DNA of 64,000 nt, taken from NCBI GenBank assembly GCA_964057195.1, contig OZ059837.1:4456859-4520858 (forward strand). The letters run 5' to 3'. Each line of letters opens with the position of its first letter. The first letter of the stretch is position 1. Source of the stretch: Orthosia cruda (taxonomy: Eukaryota; Arthropoda; Insecta; Lepidoptera; Noctuidae). The translations under genes and the position numbers were made by a program. The notes under the pieces are model-generated. The model was not told where the DNA came from and searched no databases. It saw only the letters and a list, made by a program, of their open reading frames with translations. This document shows positions 43,801 through 54,500 of this stretch, one piece after another.

Positions 43801-44526
43801 GCCATATGTAAAGCCACGCGGGAAATACTTAAGAGCGCTAAAGAGACCTTTGGCATCTTTAGCGATTCTCGATCGTCACTCGAAACGGTCGCAAACCACC
43901 GCTCTTCTCATCCCCTTGCAGTCGAAACCAGAGAGAATCTGCGGCAGGGCAGATCCCAGGGCAAAGATATACACTTGTTCTGGATCAAGGCCCATGCGGG
44001 ACTGGAAGGGAATGAGAGAGCCGACCAGTTGGCTAAGGATGCGGCGCTCAAACTGAAGAGAAGGCCGGATTACGACCAGTGTCCGGTTTCATTCGTCAAG
44101 CGGCAAATCCGAAAGGATTCGCTTGACGAATGGAACCGGCGGTACAAGATGGGCGACACAGCCGCGACCACAAAATTGTTTTTTCCGGATGCAATTGACG
44201 CTTATGGGCTTGTCAGAAAAATTCAACCGACAGGTGTAATTACACAGATTTTGACTGGCCATGGTGGGTTTTCCGAATACCTGCACAGATTCAAGTGTAA
44301 GGGAAGCCCATCATGCGCATGTGACCCTGACAAAGACGAGACGGTGACCCATTTACTGACTGACTGCCCGGCCTATGGCCTCGAGAGGTACGAGATAGAG
44401 CAAAGACTGGGAATAGAAGTAAATATTGAAAATCTAAATAAATTAATCAAAGGTATAAAATACAGAACAGAATTTTTAGAATACTGTAAGAAAATAGCGG
44501 AAAAAACGATTCACAACAATAAATAG
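40785..44526 (+). pseudogene. LINE ORF2: endonuclease, reverse transcriptase, RNase H (frameshifted)
   Basis: First frame 40785-43307, second 43183-44526. Endonuclease: VAQANLQRKALATNELMLEA, LLQEPYIGGIG, GGDVNALNSWWGS, and SSDHNTI with the catalytic Asp-His. RT: PGADGLTADI, YRPIGLLPMLGKVLEKMV, QYGFMPQKST, VSLDIEGAFDSAWW (Asp), CVQGSIGGPILWN and QAFADDVVLIFDG (catalytic FADD intact). RNase H: IYTDGSKIEGKVGAAL, YQAELLAICKA, FSDSRSSLE, and WIKAHAGLEGNERADQLAKD. Then a C-terminal CACDPDKDETVTHLLTDC zinc-type motif. The only evident lesion is a 16-bp perfect tandem duplication (43188-43219), giving a +1 shift after HVANVCKKAI. The clade is I/LOA/R1-like; I do not choose one. Confidence 0.88.
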
Positions 44527-44822
44527 GTGCATAATTATGCTCGAAATTATATATATCATATATAACAGGTAGCATTAGTAAATAGATCTAAAAAAAGAGG
44601 ATAACAGTAGATTAAGATAAAATAATAATAGATTTGTAATTATGTATGTATTAGTTTTAAAAATTTGAAAACTTATCATGTAGTAGTAAGTAAAATATGT
44701 AATAGTGAAATAAGAAAGTTTATAGTACCTAGAAATAAAGATAAGTCTCCATAGTCTCGGATTATGTCCGGGGAACTATTAGCTCGCAGACTCCGCCAAA
44801 AGCGCGGAGAGGTAGGCGCCAT

Positions 44823-45588
44823 ACCTACCCTACCTACCCTACCCTACCTACCCTACCCTACCTACCCTACCTACCCTACCTTACCTACCCTACCCTACCT
44901 ACCCTACCCTACCTACCCTACCCTACCTACCCTACCCTACCTACCCTACCCTACCTACCCTACCCTACCTACCCTACCCTACCCTACCTACCCTACCCTA
45001 CCTACCCTACCCTACCTACCCTACCCTACCCTACCTACCCTACCCTACCTACCCTACCCTACCTACCCTACCCTACCTACCCTACCCTACCTACCCTACC
45101 CTACCTACCCTACCCTACCTACCCTACCCTACCTACCCTACCCTACCTACCCTACCCTACCTACCCTACCCTACCTACCCTACCCTACCTACCCTACCCT
45201 ACCTACCCTACCCTACCTACCCTACCCTACCTACCCTACCCTACCTACCCTACCCTACCTACCCTACCCTACCTACCCTACCTTACCTACCCTACCCTAC
45301 CTACCCTACCCTACCTACCCTACCCTACCCTACCTACCCTACCCTACCTACCCTACCCTACCTACCCTACCCTACCCTACCTACCCTACCCTACCTACCC
45401 TACCTACCCTACCCTACCTACCCTACCCTACCTACCCTACCCTACCTACCCTACCCTACCTACCCTACCTACCCTACCCTACCTACCCTACCCTACCTAC
45501 CCTACCCTACCTACCCTACCCTACCTACCCTACCCTACCTACCCTACCCTACCTACCCTACCCTACCTACCCTACCCTACTTACCCTA
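44823..45588. repeat. 14-bp minisatellite, right block
   Basis: The same TACC TACCC TACCC period and strand as 39290-40376. The two blocks make one array of about 1.85 kb split by the LINE. The long frame through it is an artefact. Confidence 0.97.
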
Positions 45589-46001
45589 TAAACCTCACGG
45601 AGCCCGAGACCTTTCCAACGAATGCAAAACCGTGGAAATCGGTTCGTGCGTTCTGGAGTTATAGCGTCAGGTTATTGTGACTGTCAAATAATAACAGACA
45701 AATAATTAGCAATAAATTAAAATTGCGACTATAATTTGAGATTTAAACTATCCTATCTCTCAAGTTGGATCGAACTGCACATGGTGTGCAAATTTTATTA
45801 TAATCGGTTAAGTGGTTTAGGAGTCCATTGAGGACAAACATTGTGACACGAGATTTATATATATTAAGATTATTATTTTGACATAAAGTCACAAAAATGC
45901 TACTCATTGGCAGTTTTAACAGTTTTTCTCAAACACTGAAGGGAGGGGACGCAACTATCAAGGTTTTGCCCCGGTTCGAAAAAATCGTAGATCCGGGGCT
46001 G

Positions 46002-46640
46002 AATACTCCATCGTAAACTGCTCAATTCCTCTTCGAGTTCGGTGATATTTTCGTCGGTACGGAGTGTGCGCGTGTTTTACGTTGCCAGGTCCAGTCGTCG
46101 GTATTTGTTGGGGTACCCGGATCTCGTCCGGGATTCTTAGCACCCCTGCCATACCGTAACCTCGACCGCTACCGTAGTCGAGGGTACAGGCTGCCGGGCA
46201 ATAGGGGCTATGTTTTATTTGTGCTATTCATGGGGAGTGCTTTGCAGGCGGGTTGGCGATCGCAGTATGGTTGTTACAAATGCACAGAGAACGCTGCTGT
46301 CCATTCTCTGGTTTTTCCCTTAGTCGCCTCTTACGACACCCACGGGCACACATGGGATGGTGAAATTCTTTACGCCCGACACCATACAGTTAGTGATGTA
46401 GATACCAAAAAAAAGTTTTTTTTTATTAACTATATATTAGGTAGGTTTAGGTAGCGCAGTTAGGTAGCATAAACATATCGGAATACTTAAACTATCGTTT
46501 TTACAATCAATTTGTCCCGTGTTCTGTTTGATCATGGTCACCTCATTAGAAAGAGACACACTACCAAAGGGAGCCCACTCGCTCGGACCGTTTTTTGCGC
46601 CATAGTGCACAGTCTAGTAGTAAGAAGTATAAGGTCTTTG
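46002..46640. repeat. Repeat G, copy 2, right part
   Basis: Continues G from AATACTCCATCGTAAACTGC to AAGTATAAGGTCTTTGG, matching 26085-26730. The minus strand again carries the RTE endonuclease start (NTRTLRTDENITELEEEL, about 46100-46015), here with substitutions. Confidence 0.85.
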
Positions 46641-46649
46641 GTCCTTTCA

Positions 46650-46824
46650 TCTACTAAATACTGGTACTCAGCTGTATCCAATTAGAAAGAAAGAAGAGCC
46701 CAACATTAGTTGTGAACAAGGCTAGGTAGATTGATAGATTTTATGTCAGTAAAGTGTGTACCTACTCATAAGTAAATAATAATTCAATTTAACTCAAACA
46801 TAGCCTCCGATAATTATTATATTC
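46650..46824 (-). repeat. Dispersed repeat R, copy 2, first part
   Basis: Reverse complement of about 23845-24020 (AAGAGCCCAACATTAGTTGT ... CATAGCCTCCGATAA). It is cut by the LINE at 46825 and resumes at 50034-50124 (TTCACCCCTATTTTTTGCAT ... AGTCCGACGCT). Confidence 0.8.
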
Positions 46825-49800
46825 GTGGATTTGGATTTACGTGGCGCATTCTTCTAACTTCACAGACGTTACGTCTTTGCGTAATTTTAATTTTCTAATG
46901 ACACCCCATTGTGCCGTTGTGGAGGTCTCATCGTCTTCTTTTAAAGTTTACGTTGTGAGTTGCTACTTTCAATATTCAGACCCTGTTGCTCCTCATATAC
47001 ATAACCTCCGTCACGTCTTGCAGTCGCTCGCGGGCTGCAAAGTTATCATTGGCGCTGATGTTAATGCGTCATCATCACTCTGGTATGGCAAAGTTCGGTC
47101 TACGGATTATGAACGACGCTGCGCTGTTGAAGATTTCATTGCTGAAATGAATCTGACTATTCATAATACCCCTGACGCACCACCAACTTTTTGCAGCCAA
47201 ATGGGCGAATCTTGTATTGACGTCACACTTTCTAGTGCAGACGTACGCTTGGATAGTTGGCGTGTCCTACCGGACGCGTCTTGTAGTGATCATCGCTTGA
47301 TCGTGTACGAATTTGTTCCAGTTTTTACTCAGGGTACGTCACATGTCATTGGTAACTTTAGGTATAAATGTAAGGGTGCGAATTGGGAATTCTTTAGCTC
47401 GCTTGTTGCGTCTCACGCCAAAGACTTCACTCGTGATGGGCTTTCAGCTGAAGAAAGTGCTGAAATTATGTCAGACACCTTCACTTACTGTGCTGACATT
47501 GCCATTGGTCGTGGATCTTTGACCAATATACGTAGATGTGATTGGTGGTGTGACTACCTAACTGAACAGCGTAAAAATTATCGCCGAGCGCGCAAACATC
47601 TTAACAAGCTTAAAAAACGTAAGGTTACCGGTGACCCTCTTTCCATTGCGTTAAATACGTTTAGAGTTGCCAGGTCCCGCTACAGAGCATCGGTGGAAAA
47701 ATCAAAGGGTAATTTATTGCGTAAAGTAGTAGACAAATTTGATAAAGAAGGTCCGTGGTCTCCTTTATATCATGAGTTTAAAGCCAATCGATCAGTCGAC
47801 CTCGCGTTTGTTCAAAACATTAAAGTAAATAATAAACACACTACCGGTATTGAGGAAACAACTGAAGTTTTGCTGAATACTCTTATACCTGATGACGTAC
47901 TAGCTAATGACAACGAATACCATCAACAGATCAGAGCGTGGGCAGCTGTACCACCTGAATCACCAGCGTCAGACCTTCCATCCACTGACGAATTTATTAA
48001 CGTTGTCAAGAAGTTACCACTCAACAAGTCATCAGGTGAAGATAAAATATCTAATCGGATGATTATAGAAGCGTGTAAAACAGCCGGTGATGCGATTTTA
48101 ACCGTTTACAACCGTTTTATTGCGGAGGGCGTATTTCCTCGTATTTGGCGACGCGGATTTAAACGAATAATCTCGAAAAGTGGCGACAAACCCCCGGACG
48201 ACCCGAAATCGTACCGGCCCATAACATTACTTCCATCTTTGGGAAAACTCCTGGAGCGCCTTATCTTTCCACGGTTGCTACCGGACGGACCAAAATTTCA
48301 TAATAATCAATTCGGTTTCACTATTGGAAAATCTACCGTAGACGCGGCCCTTACTGTTAGGAAAATAGTTAATACATCTGAACATAAGTATGTAATTGGG
48401 ATTTTTCTAGATATTTCTGGGGCTTTTGATAACGCATGGTGGCCAATGCTATTACTTAAAATGAAAAATCGAGGCTGCTATAGAAATATATACAATTTAG
48501 TTTACTCTTACTTTTTAAATGGTTCCACGAAACTCAAACTCGGCCATCATTCCATGTCGAAGTCTCTCACCATGGGATGTCCTCAGGGTTCGGTTATTGG
48601 TCCACCTTTATGGAATTTAGGCTTTGATGATTTCCTCGCGATTCCGCTTCCAAGCGGCTGTTCATTAACCGGTTACGCGGGCGACGGTCTTCTGCTCATT
48701 CAATCAAGTACTCGAGCTGGACTCGAGAACTTGGCTGACACTTGCCTACGTTTAATATCTCAGTGGGGCGATCGTAACCGCCTGACCTTTGCTCCGCATA
48801 AAACTTATCAGCTCATTTTGAAAGGTAATCTTAAATCGTGTCCTACTATTAAATTTAATAACGTTCCGGTAAAAAGGAAGCAGTCCGTGTGCTATCTTGG
48901 TATTGTGTTAGAAAGGAATTTTGCATTTATAGATCATATTAAAATCGTCGGTGAAAAAGCAAAGAAGAACTTCTATGCCATAACGAGAATATCTAAATCT
49001 ACGTGGGGTCTGTCTTTTTTGACTTTAAAGACTATTTATGGGGCTACTTACTTGGGTTGTATCTGCTATGGGGCGCCTATTTGGGCTGATAGGGCCACAA
49101 TAGGGGCGGTACGGCGTAAATTACTTCAGAGTCAGCGTTTGGCTTTGATATTCTTATGCAAAGCATACGGGACGGTTAGTACTAAGGCCTTACCGGTACT
49201 TGCTGGCGTACTTCCGGTCGACCTTGAAGTGCAGCGACGTGCTGCAATGTACTATTCCGCAAAAGAGACCATGAACGCGGACTTTTAACGCGGAGTGACC
49301 GTGCCAAAATCTCTAGATTATTTAAACCACATATTGACGTCTGGGAGGAACTTTTATCCGAATGGCAATGTAGGTGGGATAATTCCATCAAGGGCCGACA
49401 CCTCCACCAATTCATTCCATCCGTTCGCGTGCGGCTGGCCAGGACGTGGCTGGAGGTGGATCACTGTGTTGCCCAATTTCTCACAGGGCATGGTAACTTT
49501 AAAAGTAAATTATTTTCCTTCAAGCTTGTTGCCTCGCCATTATGTCAGTGTTCTACATCTGACTGTGAATATGTGCAATCTGCACATCATATCTTATGGG
49601 AGTGTATTCTTCTTACGGACCTTGTGGAAACTAGAACAAATTTCCGTGCGTTCAAGCGCTTTTGCCATACCTATTATTGGAATCAAATATACCAGCTCAC
49701 AATGTTAGGACCCATTAATATTAATGCAAATTTTTATCCGTGGTGCTAGGCAACTGGGCTTATCCCAGTTGTAAACGACCCTTTGTGCCTATTGGTCTTG

Positions 49801-50033
49801 TTTGTTCTGTCTCCTGCTTGATATGGAGGGAAGTGGAAATTTTTATTTTTCTTACTCCTCCATTTCCTTTTCTGATTAATTTCGTTGCGGGATCCAAGAC
49901 AGTTAAATTCATTCTCCGGGACTTCGTCGAGCTTCATTGCCTCGGCGCTTTTCTGGTGGTCGCCACTGTTAATTCTGGCTTTCAGGAGTTGCAGTGGTTT
50001 TGGAATAGTGCGGTGGGATTGTCCCAAAAAAAA
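46825..50033 (+). mobile_element. R1-like LINE with 10-bp target duplication
   Basis: A 3,209-bp, 5'-truncated element ending in eight A. It is flanked by exact TATTATATTC (46815-46824 and 50034-50043). The uninterrupted target can be seen in reverse at about 23860. The 3' untranslated region is 49750-50025. Confidence 0.92.
46841..49749 (+). pseudogene. R1-like LINE ORF2: endonuclease and reverse transcriptase, catalytic site altered
   Basis: The endonuclease lacks its N-terminus: IGADVNASSSLWYG, DVTLSSADVRLDSWRV and ASCSDHRLIVYEF remain. RT: SSGEDKISNRMIIEA, SYRPITLLPSLGKLLERL, NQFGFTIGKSTVDAAL, IFLDISGAFDNAWW, GCPQGSVIGPPLWN. The catalytic box reads GYAGDGLLL instead of YADD, so the first Asp of the pair is Gly. 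Thumb: YGAPIWAD and AYGTVSTKALPVLAGVLP. A frameshift at a T run (about 49283) stops the frame at 49288. The next frame continues as RSDRAKISRLFKPH, WLEVDHCVAQFLTGHGNFKS, CQCSTSDCEY and HHILWEC, the C-terminal CCHC region, to 49749. No RNase H. R1-clade organisation. Confidence 0.9.
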
Positions 50034-50124
50034 TATTATATTCACCCCTATTTTTTGCATTTGCCTAGTGTGGGCCGCAGTTTAATAAAAATCCCGGTAG
50101 TTTTTTGAGTTCCAGTCCGACGCT

Positions 50125-51139
50125 CAGGGCCGGATTTAGAGTTGTGGAGGCCCTAGGGCAACAGGGGAGTGGAGGACCCTAATTATTTTTCAAATAGGTT
50201 AAATCATATTTTTCTTGCAAGTGTTTCAATAATTTATATATATAATCGTATGGGAGGGGAGACAGGTAAGCGGGCGGCGTGAACCCTGCGCACTGCAACA
50301 CCCCGCATTGTGTTCCCAGAGCGATAGCTCTGACGAGACGAGATCACGGATCGACCATCCGTCGCAAACACAGTAAAACAATACGCTGCTGCAAGTAAAA
50401 TTAAGATATAATAAATAATGTTAAAATCATATAAAATAAAAATTACTATTTAAGTTTTCAAATAGTAATACAGTGGAATCTCTATAACTCGAACCTCGTT
50501 TAGTCAAAATCCTCAGTAAGTCGAAAAAAATGCCATTTCCTTCCGCTGAACCCTTAGATACGCGGTATCTCGAATTATTTAAACTTTGTAACTCGAACAA
50601 AATGTTATTTCCCTACGAAGTATTGATAATACATATTTATACTCTATATCTCGAATTTCAAAAAGGAGTTTCCAAAAGTCTTAGTTAGTAAAATACAATG
50701 ACATCTGACGTCTTACTTGGAATTCTCCGAAATAATTGCAATAAAATCCAAAATGAATGTTCGGGTTAGGGGCTTCTAAGCTATTGTTTTTGTCTTGTAC
50801 ACGTGCAATTAATGAATACATTCATTAAATTTTCTAAGTTCAATTCAATTTTTAGGTTGGGTTCGACTCTACAAATCGAAAAATATACTTAGAAATCGCG
50901 ACTTAGTCGCTCGAAATTTCAGCAGTTAAATCATATGTATCTCGAAGTTCTTGTTAAGTCAAAAACTTTTTGTCTCGATTTTTTTTGCATTTCCCTTGAC
51001 ATTCGAGTTAGAGATTCCACTATAGATACCCTATAGTTGTGTAAGTTTTTTTTTAAATAAATACAATTTATGTGGGGGCCCCTCTCTTGTGGAGGCCCCG
51101 GGCAGTTGCCCCGATTGCCCTCCCTTAAATCCGGCCCTG
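50125..51139. mobile_element. hAT-type MITE with CAGGGCCGGATTTA termini
   Basis: Termini CAGGGCCGGATTTA and TAAATCCGGCCCTG, with exact 8-bp target duplication CCGACGCT (50117-50124, 51140-51147). Subterminal GTGGAGGCCC blocks lie at both ends. It inserted in repeat R (copy 2). No transposase, but a second element is nested inside (50471-51022). Confidence 0.93.
50471..51022. mobile_element. pogo/Tigger-like MITE nested in the hAT
   Basis: Left end CAGTGGAATCTCTATAACTC and right end TTCGAGTTAGAGATTCCACT are inverted repeats, flanked by TA (50469-50470, 51023-51024). The interior has many TCTCGAA/AACTCGAA motifs in both directions. 552 bp, non-coding. Confidence 0.85.
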
Positions 51140-51147
51140 CCGACGCT

Positions 51148-51499
51148 GAATATAGGGGGTGTACTGTATTCTATCTGAAATTATATTGCACATGCGTCTA
51201 CAAAAATATTATGAAGCTTAGACAAACCCAGCGATCTGAGAGTATTATTCTTTAACGGTAGATAACTGCCTACCTACATAACTGTTTAGAACTGTGCAAG
51301 CTTGCAAACTTAGTAAGTGCCAAACTGTAAACCTGTGGCAGAACTGTGCAAGGTTGCAACCTTATTACGCAAGGTTGTTTGTTGTTTTGGGCAACAAAGG
51401 TACCTATTTTTTTTTAGATACGCAATACTTTTGCTATAATCATCAATTATTTTTATAAACACAAAAAGGGAATTAAATCGGAATTAATACCTGAATATT
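51148..51499. other. No feature recognised
   Basis: Short direct repeats of AACTGTGCAAG (about 51290 and 51344) occur; otherwise unremarkable AT-rich DNA downstream of mRpL50. Confidence 0.45.
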
Positions 51500-51505
51500 T
51501 TTATT
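51500..51505 (-). terminator. Polyadenylation signal of mRpL50
   Basis: AATAAA on the minus strand, about 48 bases after the stop codon. Confidence 0.6.
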
Positions 51506-51552
51506 TATCAACTAAAAACTATACAACATTTTAAATCTAAAGTCCAACAGAA

Positions 51553-54500
51553 TTAGGGCCATGATCGCTTGGCAGTGTAGCCTTCATACTTCCTCCTCGT
51601 CTTCAGACCAGTCACAATGGTTGAGCTCTTGGGGAATGCTGATACACCATCGAACATAGTGTCTTTATCTGAAAAAGAATATTGTAAATGTAAGTAAAAA
51701 TACAGCCTTACACAGAATCATTAATGGGCATAAACAGGAATGATTTATTTTACCTGGATGGAATCTGACATAGTCTGGTTGCACATACAAGTTCTTGGGC
51801 AGTTCCATTCTCTTCAGGGCATCAAAAGGTGTCGCTGTATCAACAGGAGTCTTGTAAAATTCTTTCAGATCAGCTGTAACAAAATATTTAATGAATTAGC
51901 AAACAATTTAAAAACCGGTCAAGAGCGTGTCGTGTAGAGGTATTCCCTCGGGAACTTTTTGTAGGATACTTTTTATTTGGATACGGAACCCTAAAAACGA
52001 CTACAATTGTAGTCGTTTTTAGGGTTCCGTATCCAACAAACCCTTACTATACATCGACTACATAGCCACTGTGGCTGTGTGGTCGCTGCTACTATACCTG
52101 TCCGTCTGTCGGCGTGCGCTGAGAAAACTATTGATGATACATAAAAAATATGTACCTACTACATCATTAATTATGTACCTACAAAAAGTTCCCGAGGGAA
52201 TACCTCTACACGACACGCTCTTGACCGGTTTTTAGCAATTGCTAGCGATTGTGTATACATCTATATCGTATACATATATCGCATAGACGAAACTCAAATA
52301 AAGAAAGCCGCTAACGCCGATTAATTTTACTTTGGATTGAAATCTCTAAATTTTAATTTTAAAAAAGATTGTGTTTTGACTTGTAACTTGTTATGATTTA
52401 TTAGGCTTGCCAACTTAGGCGCTTTGGCCTCAAATTTAGGGTAAAAATATCCATATTGGTCTTTTTAAGGAACCAAAAAAAATTTGGGCTATTTTTAGGG
52501 GAACACATAATATTTATTTATTAAACTGACGGACAAAAACCTAATTTTCAGTAAACAACCCTATTCGTTAAAATAAGTTCTAATCAAACGTAAGTAATTA
52601 AAACGAAGTTATATTTTATTTGCCTTAGTAAACCTAGATAATCATTTAAACCAAACCCTTGAATAGGTGCACAATACAGGGTTTTCTTTGGGGCTTTTGA
52701 ATATTTCATTTAGGGGTATTCATCTCGATTTTATGGGTATTTTTTTTAGGAGTTGGTAACCCTGAGATTTTTGACATGAGTTCTTTTCTTGTTTTTTTGG
52801 CGCGCTATGAAAATAAGACGACGCAGAAAAAGTGTGATTACTGTGATTGTGAAATCGAAAATAATTCTAATTAGATTTGTTGTTTTTGTTATAAATGTCT
52901 AGATTTTAGATGTGGGAATAGCCCCAAATACCTGCTTAGGCAAATAAGATAAACAAAAACAACGTTACCTTTTCATGTTGTGAAATTATTTGCAATTTGT
53001 CAGATGGAGATCTTGGAAACTCTTAAGATACTGAAAAGTCAGTCGCCTTGTGAATATAATTCTGATTTAAAAAGTAACTTAAAGTAAGTACGATACGGAA
53101 TTGAAAACTTTCGCATTTTGTTTTAACAGGTACCGGTTAAATGGGGTTACATTGAGATCTGATGATAACTTTATTTTCTTAGGTTTTTAAAGCTAACTCC
53201 GTGAAAACGAAATGCACCTAAATTTTCTTTTTAAAATTTGCTTCAATCTCATGACATGTAAGCCATGTTTTGCATCAACCTCATCACAAGAATAAGTTTA
53301 CTTGTAGCAGAAAAAAAAATAGAATTGTACTGTGTGAATTCATTAAAAATACACTGTAAATTGGGGTTACTTTATATTGCAATGAAAAAAGAATAGGGGT
53401 TCAAAGTAACACCATTTTTATTTTAGCGTTCATAGGCTCGTTTTTTTTATTTCCTCCCAAACAATGAAAAAAAAAATGTTGTATTAGGGAATATATAATA
53501 ATTTGTGAAGTAGCCAACACTGCATCTTATTCATATTTTTGTAATTGAAATAGTAATGTCAATTTTTATTTCAAAATTAATATGAGCAAGTTTTATATAA
53601 CTTTAAAACAATAGTTACTAATTAAAGTCAGAAACTCAGAACCAAGTGCAAAATAACAAAGACCAAAAGACTATATTGCCATTTCATGTTAATCAGTTTT
53701 TAGTGTAACAAACAGACAGACTAGCATCATGTATGTTATATTTTAAATACCCATATCCCAACGGACGGTAAATTGCTGCTTGATATAAAGTGTAGGTAAG
53801 TAACCAGTTCCAATACAGATTGTTTTAGAAGAATGTTTGTCTGGGTATAAGGGAGACCTAGAGAGATGTTTTTTATAAGTCTTTTGTTTGTGGTAAGTCT
53901 GCAAAAACCCCAAAATACTTACAATAAAAATAAATTCTAAAACGAAAACCCGTCTATTATATATAATTAATATATATAAAAACACACTCTAAAAATTATG
54001 AAACAAGAAAATAATAACATCTGAAATATCCTCTAAACACCACTGTGAATATTTCAGATGATAATATTTTCTTGTTTCATACTTTTTAGAGAGTGTGATT
54101 TTTCAATAGTCGGGTTTTAGTTTTTGAACTTATTAATTAATAATTATATTGTTTCTTTTTTATTGTTGCTTTCTTTTATATAAGCTTCAGGTACCGCATG
54201 AGTATGTCACTTTCGTCAACTTAGGGAGGAAGCTTTACCGGTGTCTTAAATTAATTTAGAGCTTTCTCTGGCTTTGCTATAATTTAATGATCTAACCTTA
54301 CAGTGGTGTTTCACACATCACCACAATTAGTTATTTCATCATCATTAAAGTGATAATGTTGGTAAATAAACTCATTTTCATAAAGTTTCTTCCAGGGTGT
54401 GAGTTAGGGCAACCTGCAGCTACATAACTAGATAGACATCTACATTTTGTCCAGGCAAATCAAAGTTCAAGGAATGCAATGACTTTGTGTTAGTATATAA

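Larger units (their letters stand above)
40377..44822 (+). mobile_element. EN-RT-RNase H LINE inserted in the 14-bp minisatellite
   Basis: 5'-truncated inside ORF1 (junction at 40376/40377), then ORF1 end, ORF2 and a 3' region to about 44822, directly against the resumed minisatellite. No poly(A) tail is visible; the 3' end reads GCGCGGAGAGGTAGGCGCCA. Protein order is gag with three CCHC knuckles, endonuclease, RT and RNase H. Confidence 0.85.
39232..45869 (-). mobile_element. Helitron containing a minisatellite and a LINE
   Basis: On the minus strand it starts A|TCTTAATATATATAAATC (45869) and ends with a hairpin GGCAAA...TTTGCC followed by GGGTCAGCTAG|T (39232). TC start, 3' hairpin, CTAG end and insertion between A and T are the Helitron rules, and all are met. 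No Rep/helicase gene is present, so it is non-autonomous. The interior is a TACC/TACCC minisatellite split by a 4.4-kb LINE. About 280 bp of unique Helitron sequence remains at 45589-45869. Confidence 0.8.
38740..46001 (+). mobile_element. hAT family CAGCCCCGGATCTA, copy 2, expanded to 7.3 kb by nested insertions
   Basis: Termini CAGCCCCGGATCTATGG and TAGATCCGGGGCTG with an exact 8-bp target duplication AATACTCC (38732-38739, 46002-46009). 39021-39143 encodes the transposase C-terminus SQDLSGLAILAIENKTAYAT then DFEELIDSFAEKKARRVKL and stop, the hAT dimerisation end. Its own sequence is 38740-39231 and 45870-46001; everything between is a Helitron and what sits inside it. Compare the 509-bp copy at 16650. 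Confidence 0.92.

Noticed and set aside
44764..45591. 275-codon proline-rich frame
   Set aside because: Minisatellite translation, as above.
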